Source: Dipteris shenzhenensis
Lineage: Eukaryota; Polypodiophyta; Polypodiopsida; Gleicheniales
Direction: 5' to 3' (one strand)
DNA length: 64,000 bases
Assembly (NCBI GenBank): GCA_047967505.1
Contig: CM106539.1
The position numbers were made by a program, and so were the translations under genes. Of this stretch, positions 23,161 through 33,600 are shown piece by piece. Within the stretch, counting starts at the first letter, position 1. Each line of letters opens with the position of its first letter. Under the pieces are notes generated by a model. The model had not been told where the DNA came from. It ran no database searches and saw nothing but the letters and a program-made list of their open reading frames with translations.

Positions 23161-24540
23161 TGATAATTTTGTAAAAGTTAAGGTACATTACAAAGGACAA
23201 ACTCTCCTCTAGAAGTCTACACTTTGTATTGTGTCTATTGCACTTTTTCTTAATATGCTATGGGGAGAGCTCATATCTTTAATTAATGGAGTTCTTGGAC
23301 TTCTCAGCTATCACTATAATGAACATGTCATAAAAGATATGGAAATCTTGGTGGGCATTGCACTTATGGAGGAAGTCAAAGAGCATTTCGTCACATGATT
23401 TCCTTTCTTCTCCTACCAAGGCACCTTCAAGGACTAGTGATCCACTTTCCTTGGAAATAGTTGATACTTCCTCTTTTGTTGTTTTCTTTTTTTCTATAGT
23501 GTTGTAAACTATCTTTTTGTAGACATTAACACAAGAAACCAATTCACATAAAGTGAAGAGTTTACTACGTTAAGGATCCTCCCTAAAGAAAATACTAAAA
23601 GAGAACTCTATAGTCCTTTTGTCCTGCCCTTATCTCTTTGATCTGACAAAGGAAATATGTTTTCAAATTATAAACAAGTAAAATTGAGCATAGCATGAGA
23701 AAATCTACAAACTATGCCTTTTGCCTATTGGGATGAGGTCCAATAGCCAAAATTGCTTCTTAAGTTCTTTTTTCATAAATGTGCTCAAGAAAGCAATTTG
23801 GGCTATTGGGTAGGCTTCCACCATCTTAAATCACATTGTTAAGCACTATTTCCACATCTATGCTCAACCAAGATATCAGGGTTCCAAAAAACCTCCCAAT
23901 AAGCTAGATCGCTTCGTTGATAATGTAAACACAAGAACACCAAGACATATAGAGTGATGATTCCACCTAGTTGAGGATGGTCTCTGAATATAAAGCTAGA
24001 AGCGGAGTCTGGAGTTCTTTTCTAGGACTTCTTGCTTTATCTTTTGGATCTTATAAACCAATTTTCAAGAAGGCCAAGAGTTTTGGATTCAAGAAGTGGT
24101 GCAAAGTAAAGGACAAAGACTAGTAGGGCTTCTATATTTAGTGTCCTAAATTTGGCATGCTGTTATTTAATGCCCAAATATGGGACCCACTTCTTCAGGC
24201 AACATGTTACCATTTTGGTAGGTGGCTATTTATAGAGCTCTCTTTCCCTCACTTGTCAATTTCAAGGGATCTTCCACCTCATTTGTTGCTATTACCTCTA
24301 TCTTTCACTCCAAGAGCAAGCATCATGTGCAAGCCAAATCTACCATAAGACTAATCTACCACAAACATTGGTATGTCTATCTACTCCAATCAACATGTCC
24401 ACTTTTTTCAATAGCACCTTTGCATATTTTGATAGGACAAAGTGTGTTGACAGCATGCATTTAAGTTTTGAGTTTTACAATGAAATTTGGGAGAGAAAAT
24501 TGTATGTGATGACCCTTTACTCAAAATGTGCTTAAGAAAA
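23161..24540. other. No gene or element recognised
   Basis: AT-rich, with short frames only. Confidence 0.5.
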
Positions 24541-24544
24541 TGTT

Positions 24545-25460
24545 GGACTTATCCTCAATAATGAAAATCACTTTCTTAAGGACTCTTCTACATTTTTTGT
24601 TTGTCTAGGTTCTCTTACTCCTCCAAAGGGTTTGTAAGCTCACAAAATTCAATCATGAATGCGTTTAGTTGTGGAGCTTGTTCATTTCTAATCTATTGAG
24701 TTATCAAAGCAAAATGCACTGAAGAAAGTGATTTTGCTTATCGGTCTACTCCCAGACCCCCAAAATGCTTTTCTTGAGCAAATTTCTTGTTTTCTTAATT
24801 TTTTCCTCTGTTTGTGTGCTCTACTCTCTCCATGGGGTTTGGAAGCTCACACAATGTTTTATTAGAAGAACAAGATTCATCAATGAGAATGCTTTTGGTT
24901 GTGGAGTTTGTTCATTTATGATCTACAAGTCTATCAAAGAAAAATGTGGTTAAGAAATAGATTTTGGTTGTTGGGTCAACTTCAAATTTCTTTCTTGAGT
25001 ACAATTCTTCTTTTCTTATTTTTGTCTTCTACTTGGTCTCTCTTCTTCCTCTAGAAGGATTGGAAGCTAACAGAATGTTGTATTAGATGCACAAAATCCA
25101 TTTGTGGGTGGTGGATGCTTTTGGTTTTAAAGGCTATCCATTTTTAATCTACTACTAAACCGTCAAGACAAAAATTTCTTAAGAAAATGATATGCCGTAT
25201 TGAGCATATCCTTAACCTTTAAAATCATTTTCTTAAACACATTTCTACATTTTTATTTTTTCTTCTACTTTGGGTGCTCTTCTTCCTCCAAAGGGTTTGA
25301 AAGCTGACACAATGTTCTATTAAAAGCACAAATTATAGTTATGGATGCTTTTGGTTGTGAAATTTGTGAATTTTTAATTATTAAATCCTCAAAACAAAAT
25401 GTCCTTAAGAAAGAAATTTCACCTGTGGCTCTCATCCCAAACCCCCAAATAGCTTCCTTT
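24545..25460. repeat. ~229-bp tandem repeat, four diverged units
   Basis: The phrase GCTTTTGGTTGTGGAGTTTGTTCATTT recurs at about 24,663, 24,893, 25,119 and 25,349, spaced 230, 226 and 230 bp. Each unit also has a CTCTTCTTCCTCYAAAGGGTTTGGAAGCT-like phrase and a TTCTTAAG/GAAAATGA phrase. The units are well diverged, so the array is old. Confidence 0.75.
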
Positions 25461-25696
25461 GGTGCTTTTTAAATTTAGGTCTTGCTTGTAGGAGCTAGGA
25501 GATAGTCTTGCTCATGGCAATGACAAAGCAAAAAGCTAGAAGGGCTAGTAAAGGGTTGCAATTGCCCAAACTACCACAAAAAAGGCTTTTGGTCTCAGTG
25601 GCTCTCATCAAAGAAAAGGGAATTATATCATATACTTCAAAAAGCCAAAGTGAGGAGGTTTTTGAGAGTGCTCTCAACGGAAGCAAGAACGGAAGA

Positions 25697-25745
<49 letters not shown>

Positions 25746-25857
25746 ACAAGTTTTGGTGGGTGCAGAACCACCCTCATCTTCTTTTTCATTCATTTATATA
25801 TGTGTTTGAGTATTGTACATAACCGGGGTAAAGGCACAGTGACCTTTAACCCCCACA
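25400..25857 (-). repeat. Presumed 3' LTR of Copia-1 (left edge uncertain)
   Basis: On the minus strand the purine-rich AAGTGGGAGGTT (polypurine tract) is followed at 25,857 by TGTGGGGGTTAAAGGTCAC, a plausible LTR start. A TATA-like CATATATAAATG lies near 25,795-25,803. With no 5' LTR in the window for comparison, the far end is a guess; I place it between about 25,400 and 25,700. Confidence 0.4.
25698..25743. repeat. (GA)n microsatellite
   Basis: About 22 GA repeats. It lies inside or beside the presumed 3' LTR of Copia-1, where it reads (CT)n on the element's own strand. Confidence 0.95.
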
Positions 25858-25908
25858 ACCTCCCACTTAAAGGACAATGTGCCTTTAAGGGAGAACAACT
25901 AGTGAGCA

Positions 25909-26959
25909 TACTATCCAATGCCCATCAATACACGACAATACTCAAACCGCTGACTAGGTAGACTCTTCGTCAGCATATCTGCAGGGTTATCATCTATATG
26001 AACCTTGACAAGCTCTATGCGCTTGTCCTCAAGATGAAATGGTACCTGACCTCAATGTGTTTGGTCTTTGCATGAAAGATCGGATTCCGCGCTAGCTGAA
26101 TAGCACTCATGGAATCATTATGCAATGTCGGTACACCTGTATGAATCCCCAAATCTCCCACTAGCCGATCAAGCCATATAGCCTCCTTGCAACCCTCTGT
26201 GACTGTAACATACTTAGCCTCTGTGGTAAACAAAGCAACGCACTTCTGTGCGCGAGACATCCACGACACTGCACCACCTGCAAAGGTGAACACATAACCA
26301 GAAGTGGATCTCCTACTATCCACATGCCCTGCATAGTTTGAATCTATGTACCCAAGTACACACATGTCTCCTCTACCAAAGCAGATGCACATCTCCTTGG
26401 TACCCTTCATGTACCTCATGATGCACTTAACTGCCTCCCAATGCCTCTTTCCTGGATTAGCCATATACCGGCTAACAACTCCCACTGCAAATAAAATGTT
26501 TGGTCTAGTAGCTATCATAGCATACATAAGACTCCCAACTGCTGATGCATAAGGAACCTTGGTCATCATGGCCCTTTCCTCATCTGATTTGGGACTATCT
26601 ATATGACTCAGTTTCACATATGGAGGCAATGGAATACTCACTGCCTTCCCTCCCTCCATATTGAAATGCTGCAATACTTTTGTAACATACTCCTTCTGTG
26701 AAAGCCAAAGGAGTTTCCTACTCTGATCATGCATGATGCGCATACCAAGAATATGACCTGCAAGTCCCAAATCCTTCATATCAAAGGCCTCATGCAACTT
26801 GGCCTTTAATGCATCTAGCTCATAAGTATTCTTGCTAGCTAATAGCATATCATCCACATATAGTGCCAGGATTAACAGGCTATTATCCTTAGCCCTTTTA
26901 GTGTAGAGGCAGTGATCAATTTCACTCCTTCTAAAACCCTGGGACCGAATCAATTTCAC
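25909..26959 (-). pseudogene. Copia-1 RT C-terminus and RNase H
   Basis: ALYVDDMLLASKN carries the YVDD catalytic box, followed by HEAFDMKDLGLAGHILGM, YASAVGSLMYAMIATRPN, GYIDSNYAGHVDSRRSTSG (RNase H, first Asp) and FHAKTKHIEVRYHFI. The open frame ends at 26,015, but a one-base shift near 26,030 restores the expected tail (LEDKRIELVKVH, NPADMLTKSLPSQRFEYCR) to a stop at about 25,909. Confidence 0.8.
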
Positions 26960-27226
26960 TCCTTCTAAAGCATCAAACTTCTAATACCATTCTCTAGGCG
27001 CTTGCTTAAGACCATAGAGACTCTTCTTTAGTTGCAAACTAAATGCTCTTTGCCCTTTTCTTCAAAGCCTTCCGGCTGCACCATGTAAATTTCCTCATGC
27101 AAATCCCCATGCAAGAAAGCTGTCTTGACATCCATCTGCATAAGCTCCATATCCTCTACTGCCACTAGTCCAAGCATGCATCTAAGTGTGGTCATCTTCA
27201 CAACCGGAGAGAATATCTCATCAAAG
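26960..27226 (-). pseudogene. Copia-1 RT, central part
   Basis: VDFDEIFSPVVKMTTLRCML and MQMDVKTAFLHGDLHEEIYM, then VQPEGFEEKGKEHLVC, the conserved RVT_2 blocks around the first catalytic Asp (MDVKTAFLHG). The next block, KLKKSLYGLKQAP, is broken by a frame change near 27,030-26,960. Confidence 0.75.
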
Positions 27227-27235
27227 TCCACACCC

Positions 27236-27480
27236 TCAGGGGGGTTACTATGTATAAACCCTCTATATCATGTGCGTTCAAGGCCTATATTTAAAGTCCC
27301 TTATCTGTAAAAAATTTCATTAATAAAATGTACCCCTTTTCTATACACATCTGTAAAATTTTCCCAAAACTATTTTAAATAGTCCCTTATGTATATTTAT
27401 TTCTGTCAATTTTAGAAATTAAAAAAATCCTTCTGTTTAACTCACGTGATAGGGTTACATACGATGAGTGACCCCCCGAG
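27236..27480. mobile_element. MITE copy 1, inserted in Copia-1 RT
   Basis: A 245-bp non-coding insert with inverted termini, CTCAGGGGGGTTACT on the left and AGTGACCCCCCGAG on the right. It is flanked by TCCACACCC (27,227-27,235) and TCTACACCC (27,481-27,489), an 8-9-bp target duplication with one mismatch. The undisrupted site is visible in the related fragment at 31,731-31,739. A second copy is at 37,322-37,569. TIR sequence and duplication size suit a hAT- or Mutator-derived MITE; I cannot choose between them. Confidence 0.85.
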
Positions 27481-27489
27481 TCTACACCC

Positions 27490-27942
27490 TTCTCTTGCTT
27501 GAACCCTTTAGCAACCAAACGGGCCTTGTACCTAGGCACATCATCACTTGTGATCTTCATTTTGTAGACCTATTTACATGGCAATGCTTTCTTTCCATGT
27601 GGCAAAGAAACCAAGTCCCAAGTCTTATTCTTCATAAGTGAACTCATCTCTGATTGCATAGCATACTCCCACTTGCATTGATCCTCACGCATCATAGCCT
27701 CTCTGTAGCAAGAAGGCTCCCTGCAATCAGTAAGCATCACATAGTCTACCGCTGGAACAAACTTATCAGGCAGTCTAGACACTCTAGATGATCTTCTCAA
27801 GGGCATTTCAGCTTGCTGTCCCACCTGCATATCAGCCACATTTGGCTCATCATTTCCACCGATAGATGATCCATCATCTACCCTTGATTGTATACCTATG
27901 GTCCGAGTACTTGGTGGTACCATTTGGTGCATGGACAGCTTG
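27490..27942 (-). pseudogene. Copia-1 integrase-RT linker and start of RT
   Basis: Encodes the variable linker (RRSSRVSRLPDKFVPAVDY), then CYREAMMREDQCKWEYAMQ and NKTWDLVSLPHGKKALPCK, the opening of RVT_2. A TAG near 27,568 replaces the Trp of CKWVYKMK, which is intact in the fragment at 31,650. A MITE interrupts it at 27,480. Confidence 0.75.
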
Positions 27943-28707
27943 CTATCTATCAACATATGCAGGTGGATTCACATCCTGGAAAGTGATTCTCCTCATTTCC
28001 ACATCCCTCATGGGTGCCTTATGCATCTTCTTCTCATTGAAGACCATATCATGGCTGCGTATGATCTTCTTTGCTTCTGGATCCCAGAGACGATAGCCCA
28101 TCTCTCCACTTTCACCATAACCCAGAAAGATGCATTTCCTAGACTTAGGATCTAGCTTCTTTCGAAGCTCTTTTGGCACATGTGCATATGCCTCACACCC
28201 AAATATACACAAGTGAGAGTAAGAGGGCTTCTTGCCTCTCCATGCGTCTTCAAGAATACAACCATCCAAACTCTTACTAGGTGATCTATTGATCACATGC
28301 ACTGCAGTCTTCATTGCCTCAACCCAAAAGCCACCAGAAAGACTTGCATTGGAAAGCATGCATTGCAACCTTTCTTGAATGGTATGGTTCATCTTTTCTG
28401 CAACTGGATTTTGCTCTGGAGTACGAGGGGATGTGAGCTCCCTCTTAATCCCATGTGTATCACAGAAATGCTGAAAGTCATGAGAGAGATACTCTCCACC
28501 ATTGTCAGTCCATAGGCATTTAAGCGTTCTACCTGACTGATTCTCAACCAAGGCCAGCCATTTCTGAAATACTTGGAACACATCACTCTTCCGAGCTATA
28601 GCATAAGCCCACACTTTCCTAGTTGCATCATCAATGAATGTCACATAGTATTCAGCCCCGCCTAATGACCGTGTAGGCATGGGACCACATACGTCTGAAT
28701 GCTCCAA
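27943..28707 (-). pseudogene. Copia-1 integrase core
   Basis: LEHSDVCGPMPTRSLGG starts the rve core with the first catalytic Asp. WTDNGGEYLSHDF gives the second Asp and TPEQNPVAEKMNHTIQERL the Glu; the usual form is QNGVAERMNRT, so V-A-E-K has a changed neighbour. Then follow FGCEAYAHVPKELRKKLDP and the IFLGYGESGEMGYRLWDP tail. It terminates at TAG 27,943-27,945. The plus-strand relative at 31,262 reads CAG there, so CAG-to-TAG is directly shown. Confidence 0.8.
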
Positions 28708-28758
28708 ATCAAGCTTTTCAAACTCTTTCTTTCCCCTTCTTTTATGGGCTGATTTAGT

Positions 28759-29106
28759 CTACTTCCCATAGAGATAGTGCTCACAAAATTCAAAATTAGA
28801 GAAACTCAAATGCGGTACATAACCCAAACGGCATAAGAGTTTCATTCCATTCTGGCTCATGTGCCCCAACCTGCAATGCCACAAAGAAGTGCTTGGCTGC
28901 TCGGTTATTGCAACAACATGATCAAATACCCCTGATACATGTAAGGGATACAAAGTCCCACACTTGGCACCCCTGGCCAAAAGCATAGAGCCCTTCTGAA
29001 TTTTCCAACTCTGAAAGCCAAAAGTGGTGTGAAAACCAGCATCATCTAGCTGACCCATTGAAATAAGACTCTTGGTCAGCTTAGGCACATGTCTCACATG
29101 TTTCAA
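28759..29106 (-). pseudogene. Copia-1 GAG-pre-integrase segment
   Basis: Contains VRHVPKLTKSLISMGQLDD and LWHCRLGHMSQNGMKLL, the copia block that holds the HHCC zinc-binding histidines. The cysteine pair is altered (FEFCEHYLYGK for a usual CexCxxGK). It ends in TAG at 28,759-28,761, where YGK-stop-TKSAH suggests an original Gln (CAG). Confidence 0.7.
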
Positions 29107-29560
29107 AACAAATGCAGACCCATTTGCAATTTATGTCACTTGCTCCCACTATGTCACATGCATAGTCATTTCCAAGATGCACACAACCTGTCTTTCCACT
29201 GTCATAAGGGGAGAACCATTCCCTATGGGGAGTAACATGGAATGAAGCACCAAAATCCAAAATCCAATCCTGGGAATATGCATCATCGGAAGTGGTAAGC
29301 AACTCTGTAGATAAACTAGACATGAAGAGAACATCATTGTCACTATCATGTGTGACTGCATTGATCTCCTTGATCTTCACTTTTCCTTTGTCCTCCCTTA
29401 GACTCTCTTCCTTTTGATTTGCACCCCAATTTGCATTCTTTTTCTTATCCTTTTGCTCTCTTTTCAGCTTGTAGCAATCCTCCTTCATATGGCCCTTCTT
29501 GCCACAATGGTAACACTCAATGTTCCGTGCCCTAGATTTGCTACAAGACTTCCCTCTTTC
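29081..29560 (-). pseudogene. Copia-1 zinc knuckle and aspartic protease
   Basis: Just after the gag stop the frame gives CYHCGKKGHMKEDC, an intact CX2CX4HX4C nucleic-acid-binding knuckle, then a Lys-rich linker. The protease site reads WILDFGASFHVTPHREWF, where functional elements have D-S-G. Serine to phenylalanine fits a single C-to-T change and would inactivate it. The frame shifts before GAG-pre near 29,100. Confidence 0.7.
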
Positions 29561-29581
29561 TTGGGACTTCCCCCTGAACTG

Positions 29582-30216
29582 TCATCTGCCCCTTTGCACA
29601 TTTAAGGCTGCATCTTGCTTGTTGCCATCCATAGACTTCCGTCTAATCTCCTCGGCCAACAAGCTACCCACAACATCATCAAATTTCAGTACTCCACCAG
29701 GTGCAGAGTTACTGACAGCTGTACGGAAGGTATCCCATGAGGATGGCAATGAACATAAGAGAAATATTGCCTTAGTCTCCACATCAAAATTCATCTTCTG
29801 AGCCTGAAGCTGGCTGAAAATAATATTGAATTTATTCAAGTGAGAAGCAACGGAGACCCCTTCCTTCATCTGCAGCTCAAACAACCTCTTCATGAGGTAA
29901 ACTTTATTAGAGGCAGTTTCCTTCTCATAAGTGGCACATAGTTTCTTCCACAAATCTTCTGTAGTCTGCTCATTTACTACTGTGAAATAAACTGACTTTG
30001 CAAGATGAAGTCTAATAGTAGACTTTGCTAATGCATCCAACTCATTCCAATCATCCTCAGACATATTTGCAATCTTAGCTTCAATCCCTGCCAAGGGTCT
30101 AATCTGCTTCTTTTGAATAACACATCCCTTATTTGTTCTTTCCACAAAGAAAAGTTTGTCCCATCAAACTTTTTAATGCTGAAAAAATCCTTTTCAGACA
30201 TGGAAGAGGATGCCAT
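29582..30216 (-). pseudogene. gag: Copia-1 gag
   Basis: Likely start is MASSSMSEKDFFSIKKFDG at 30,216, a typical copia gag opening ending in FDGTNFSLWK. After a frameshift it continues SEDDWNELDALAKSTIRLHL and ...DLWKKLCATYEKE...LMKRLFELQMKEG (UBN2-type gag). It stops at a TGA (29,582-29,584) where Arg CGA is likely. Gag would form the virus-like particle that packages element RNA. Confidence 0.75.
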
Positions 30217-30240
30217 GATGCAAATGAAACAAAATCCCAA

Positions 30241-31040
30241 ATGCTAGTGCCTACAAGAGAGAATCACACCAAATACCAGGTGCACCCAAATGTGTATGCC
30301 ACAATAGAGTGAAATATCACCAAAACTCAAAGCTCAAAGCATCAAAAGATGCATCTGACTCATGTGCATATACTATGCATCCATATGAGCAAATCTGGCC
30401 CAAAAGAAAATGCCAATAAGTGCCAAATAACTCAAGCATAAACACCGTCCACTGGCATATGCATCAATAATATGTCATCCAAGAGAGCATAGCACTATCA
30501 GTGCATCACCTGCAATGTGTCAAAGCTATCCCTCAGCATAAAATAGCATCCATGTGCAAAGAGTCCATAAAAAATAGCATCCCATGAGGCAATTTGGGCC
30601 TATCAGTGCATCCAATAAGGACCGTAATGCATCCAAATGGCCTATAAATCATCCATCGCAATCTAATGCATACCACAAATGAGCGCACACTACTCAAACT
30701 GCAACTAGAGTGATCTGCATAAGGTATGCTCAAGAAATCATAGTCCCATGGTAATGACCGCTACTGAAAATAGAACTTGAGATGCCTCAAAACATGGGCG
30801 CCATTGCATAATCGGTCCGCTTTAGAGTGGAAATTCGGTTTCTTTCAAACCCACATACTATTGTTGCATAATGTGAGTATGGCTCCAATTGGAAGTTAAG
30901 GTAGACTATAACTCGCAATATTGGTATAGTTACACATAGTAAAATAAGTTTTATTTTCGATAAGGAAATTGTGGAAAAGCTTGCTCGCTTTTTTGGACCC
31001 GCTCGTTTTTCCTCGCTCGCTCTATCGACTGCCTCCAAAA
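30241..31040. other. Leader side of Copia-1 and unassigned sequence
   Basis: Expected to hold the 5' leader, primer site and LTR of Copia-1. I find no complement of TGGTATCAGAGCC here. The first ~550 bp are rich in GCATCCA/TGCAT phrases. From ~30,780 the composition changes. Confidence 0.4.
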
Positions 31041-31042
31041 AG

Positions 31043-32257
31043 AGCTTCAAAAGAAGCTAGATCCTAAGTCTAGGAAATGCATCTTTCTGGGTTATGGTGA
31101 AAGTGGAGAGATGGGCTACCGTCTCTGGGATCCAGAAGCAAAGAAGATCATACACAGCCATGATGTAGTCTTCAATGAGAAGAAGATGCATAAGGCACCC
31201 ATGAGGGATGTGGAAATGAGGAGAATCACTTTCCAGGATGTGAATCCACCTAAATATGTTGATAGACAGCAAGCTGTCCATGCACCAAATGTGCAAGAAA
31301 TGGTACCACCAAATACTCCCACAGGTATACAATCAAGGGTAGATGATGGATCATCTATTGGTGGAAATGATGAGACAAATGTGGCTGATATGCAGGTGGG
31401 ACAGCAAGCTGAAATGTCCTTGAGAAGATCATCTAGAGTGTCTAGACCGCCTGATAGGTTTGTTCTAGGGGTAGACTATGTGATGCTTACTGATTGCGGG
31501 GAGCCTTCTTGCTACAGAGAGGCTATGATGTGTGAGGATCAACGCAAGTGGGAGTATGCTATGCAATCAGAGATGAGTTCACTTATGAAGAATAAGACTT
31601 GGGACTTGGTTTCTTTGCCACATGGAAAGAAAGCATTGCCATGTAAATGGGTCTACAAAATGAAGGTCACAAGTGATGATGTGCCTAGGTGCAAGGCCCG
31701 TTTGGTTGCTAAAGGGTTCAAGCAAGAGAAGGGTGTGGACTTTGATGAGATATTCTCTCTGGTTGTGAAGATGACCACACTTAGATGCATGCTTGGACTA
31801 GTGGCAGCAGAGGATATGGAGCTTATGTAGATGGATGTCAAGATAGCTTTCTTGCATGGGGATTTGCATGAGGAAATCTACATGGTGCAGCCGGAAGGCT
31901 TTGAAGAAAAGGGCAAAGAACATTTAGTTTGCAAGCTAAAGAAGAGTCTCTATGGTCTTAAGCAAGCGCCTATAGAATGGTATCAAAAGTTTGATGCTTT
32001 CATTCGGTCCCAAGGTTTTAGAAGGAGTGAAATTGATCACTGCCTCTACACTAAAAGGGCTAAGGATAGTAGCCTGATAATCCTAGCACTACATGTGGAT
32101 GATATGCTATTGGCTAGCAAGAATACTTGTGAGCTAGATGCATTAAAGGCCAAGTTGCATGAGGCCTTTGATATGAAGGATTTGGGACTTGTAGGTCATA
32201 TTCTTGGTTTGTGCATCACACGTGATCAGAGTAGGAAACTCCTTTGGCTTTCACAAA
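31043..32257 (+). pseudogene. Copia-1-family fragment (integrase tail to RT), plus strand
   Basis: Starts inside integrase (KKLDPKSRKCIFLGYGESGEM) and runs through linker, RVT_2 and YVDD-equivalent (ALHVDDMLLASKN, Tyr to His) to HILGLCITRDQSRKLLW. It is the inverted counterpart of about 26,693-28,175. One TAG at 31,828-31,830 splits the frame; the sister copy has CAG at that codon (ELMQMDVK). It lacks the MITE, so it preserves the empty site. It ends abruptly at 32,257, where duplication copy B begins. Confidence 0.85.
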
Positions 32258-32349
32258 ATAAGGCCTTCAACCTTGCATTGTTGTAATTTTCTTCTAGCCA
32301 TGATATCTATGAGATATTTGAAAGCTGTCCATGTGCCCCACCAAAGGAC

Positions 32350-32460
32350 TAGTCAAGGGAATGGTTCCTGGTCCCTATGCCCACAAGGAAATGGGGCTAG
32401 ATGGGACTACTCTTGAGCTCATGTTTTGGACTCTCTTGAAGGGAGACATGGCCTTTGTTT
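32350..32460. repeat. ~100-bp dispersed repeat, copy B0
   Basis: AGTCAAGGGAATGGTTCCTGG then CCCACAAGGAAATGGGGCTAG and GGACTCTCTTGAAGGGAGACA. It lies mostly inside the ~148 bp that copy A lacks; A keeps only its first ~30 bp (12,612-12,640). Confidence 0.55.
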
Positions 32461-32702
32461 TTTCTATTTTTGCATGTACTCTGTATGATGCACTATATGT
32501 TGTACATCACAAGTTGCACTAAGACATGGATTTTGTATATTCATATATTGTATGCGATTTGCAAACTTGCACATAGTTTTACTGTGAGATAGAAGGTTAT
32601 GCTAGCTCTAAAGTGCAAGCATGCTAAAGGCACAACATAAGCTAGTTAATCAAATGCTTTAACATCAATTGTTGCTAGAGTAGATAAATAGTATGCACAA
32701 GA

Positions 32703-33054
32703 TGTTGAGATATCGAGCTCCACTTGCGATATGCCAGGGTGACTGTTGTGCATTTATGTCACCGACTTGTTAGCTGGAGATGCGGTTGGTACACCGCCCA
32801 CGAATAATAGCTGGATGACAGCTATCCTTATCTACTCTAGTTTGTGGCTCAGTTAGTATGCCACCTTAGTTAGTTGAGTTTGGTTTGAGACCCACATATA
32901 GGGTTCTTCTATTTCTTTGTACAAGAGTTCTTTTGGCTTTCACAACTAAGAAGAGGAAAACTATTTTCAGCCTCCACCTTTGTGTGTATTCCCCCATTGT
33001 GATTGTGAGAAAGCTGCAAGTGAGACTCCTTCCCTCTCTCCCACTATCTTCACA
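32703..33054 (+). repeat. Copia-2 5' LTR
   Basis: 352 bp, TGTTGAG...TTCACA. Preceded by target duplication CAAGA (32,698-32,702) and followed by the primer site. Compared by eye with the 3' LTR there are five differences, all transitions (about 1.4%), and no indels. No clear canonical TATA box was noted. Confidence 0.95.
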
Positions 33055-33067
33055 TGGTATCAGAGCC
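33055..33067 (+). other. Copia-2 primer-binding site
   Basis: TGGTATCAGAGCC, exact complement of the initiator tRNA-Met 3' end used by plant copia elements. It directly abuts the LTR. Confidence 0.95.
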
Positions 33068-33600
33068 TTGTTCGTGGTAAGGAGCTCAAGAAAGCAAGCC
33101 AAGTTCGTGGTGTCCTGGTAAGAGGACCAGTGTTGCTTTCCTATTTCGAGTTTGGGAGCAAATCTCTGCAAGTAGCACAGCCAGAAGTACAGGAGTGCAC
33201 TATTTCAGATTGAGACGCCCTTTGCGGTGTGGCGAGAGCGCAGTATATGCTACGGGAGAGGGCGAAGCCCATAGTGACTTTATTTTTTTGATTTGAGGCC
33301 GTTTCGGGGCCCGTTTTGAAGGCAGAAGTTCTTCGCAGGCACTCAGAAAAAGGTCCTGTTTTTGCTGTGCGACCACTGTTCTGCGGGTCGGTGAAAAGGT
33401 GCCGCAGAAATTGCATCGTATGCCTGTGTGCAGAGATATTGGGAGTTGCAGATTCATGCCTGTTGCCTGTTGATGTAAAATCGTCACTAGGAAGTGACTG
33501 TGTGGTGAAATACCACTTTCGTCAGTTTTGCAGATCTGCCCGTGTGAGGCAAAAGCTGTGTTTTTTGTAGTGACAGAATATTTTGCAGTGTTCTGTAATG

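Larger units (their letters stand above)
25400..30240 (-). mobile_element. Copia-1: decayed Ty1-copia retrotransposon
   Basis: Domain order on the minus strand is gag, zinc knuckle, protease, GAG-pre, integrase, RT, RNase H, which is the Ty1-copia order. It is disabled by a gag frameshift near 30,120, TGA at 29,582, TAG at 28,759, TAG at 27,943, a TGG-to-TAG change near 27,568, a MITE at 27,236-27,480, a frame change near 26,960 and a frameshift near 26,030. The leader side (30,241-31,040) has no primer site or LTR, so the 5' end is lost or rearranged. Confidence 0.85.

Noticed and set aside
22981-23163. Pro/Leu/Ser-rich repeat protein
   Set aside because: The peptide repeat only mirrors the 69-bp pyrimidine-rich DNA repeat; there is no start context or continuation.
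27866-28155. Plus-strand ORFs over the Copia-1 integrase
   Set aside because: Antisense shadows of the integrase frame.
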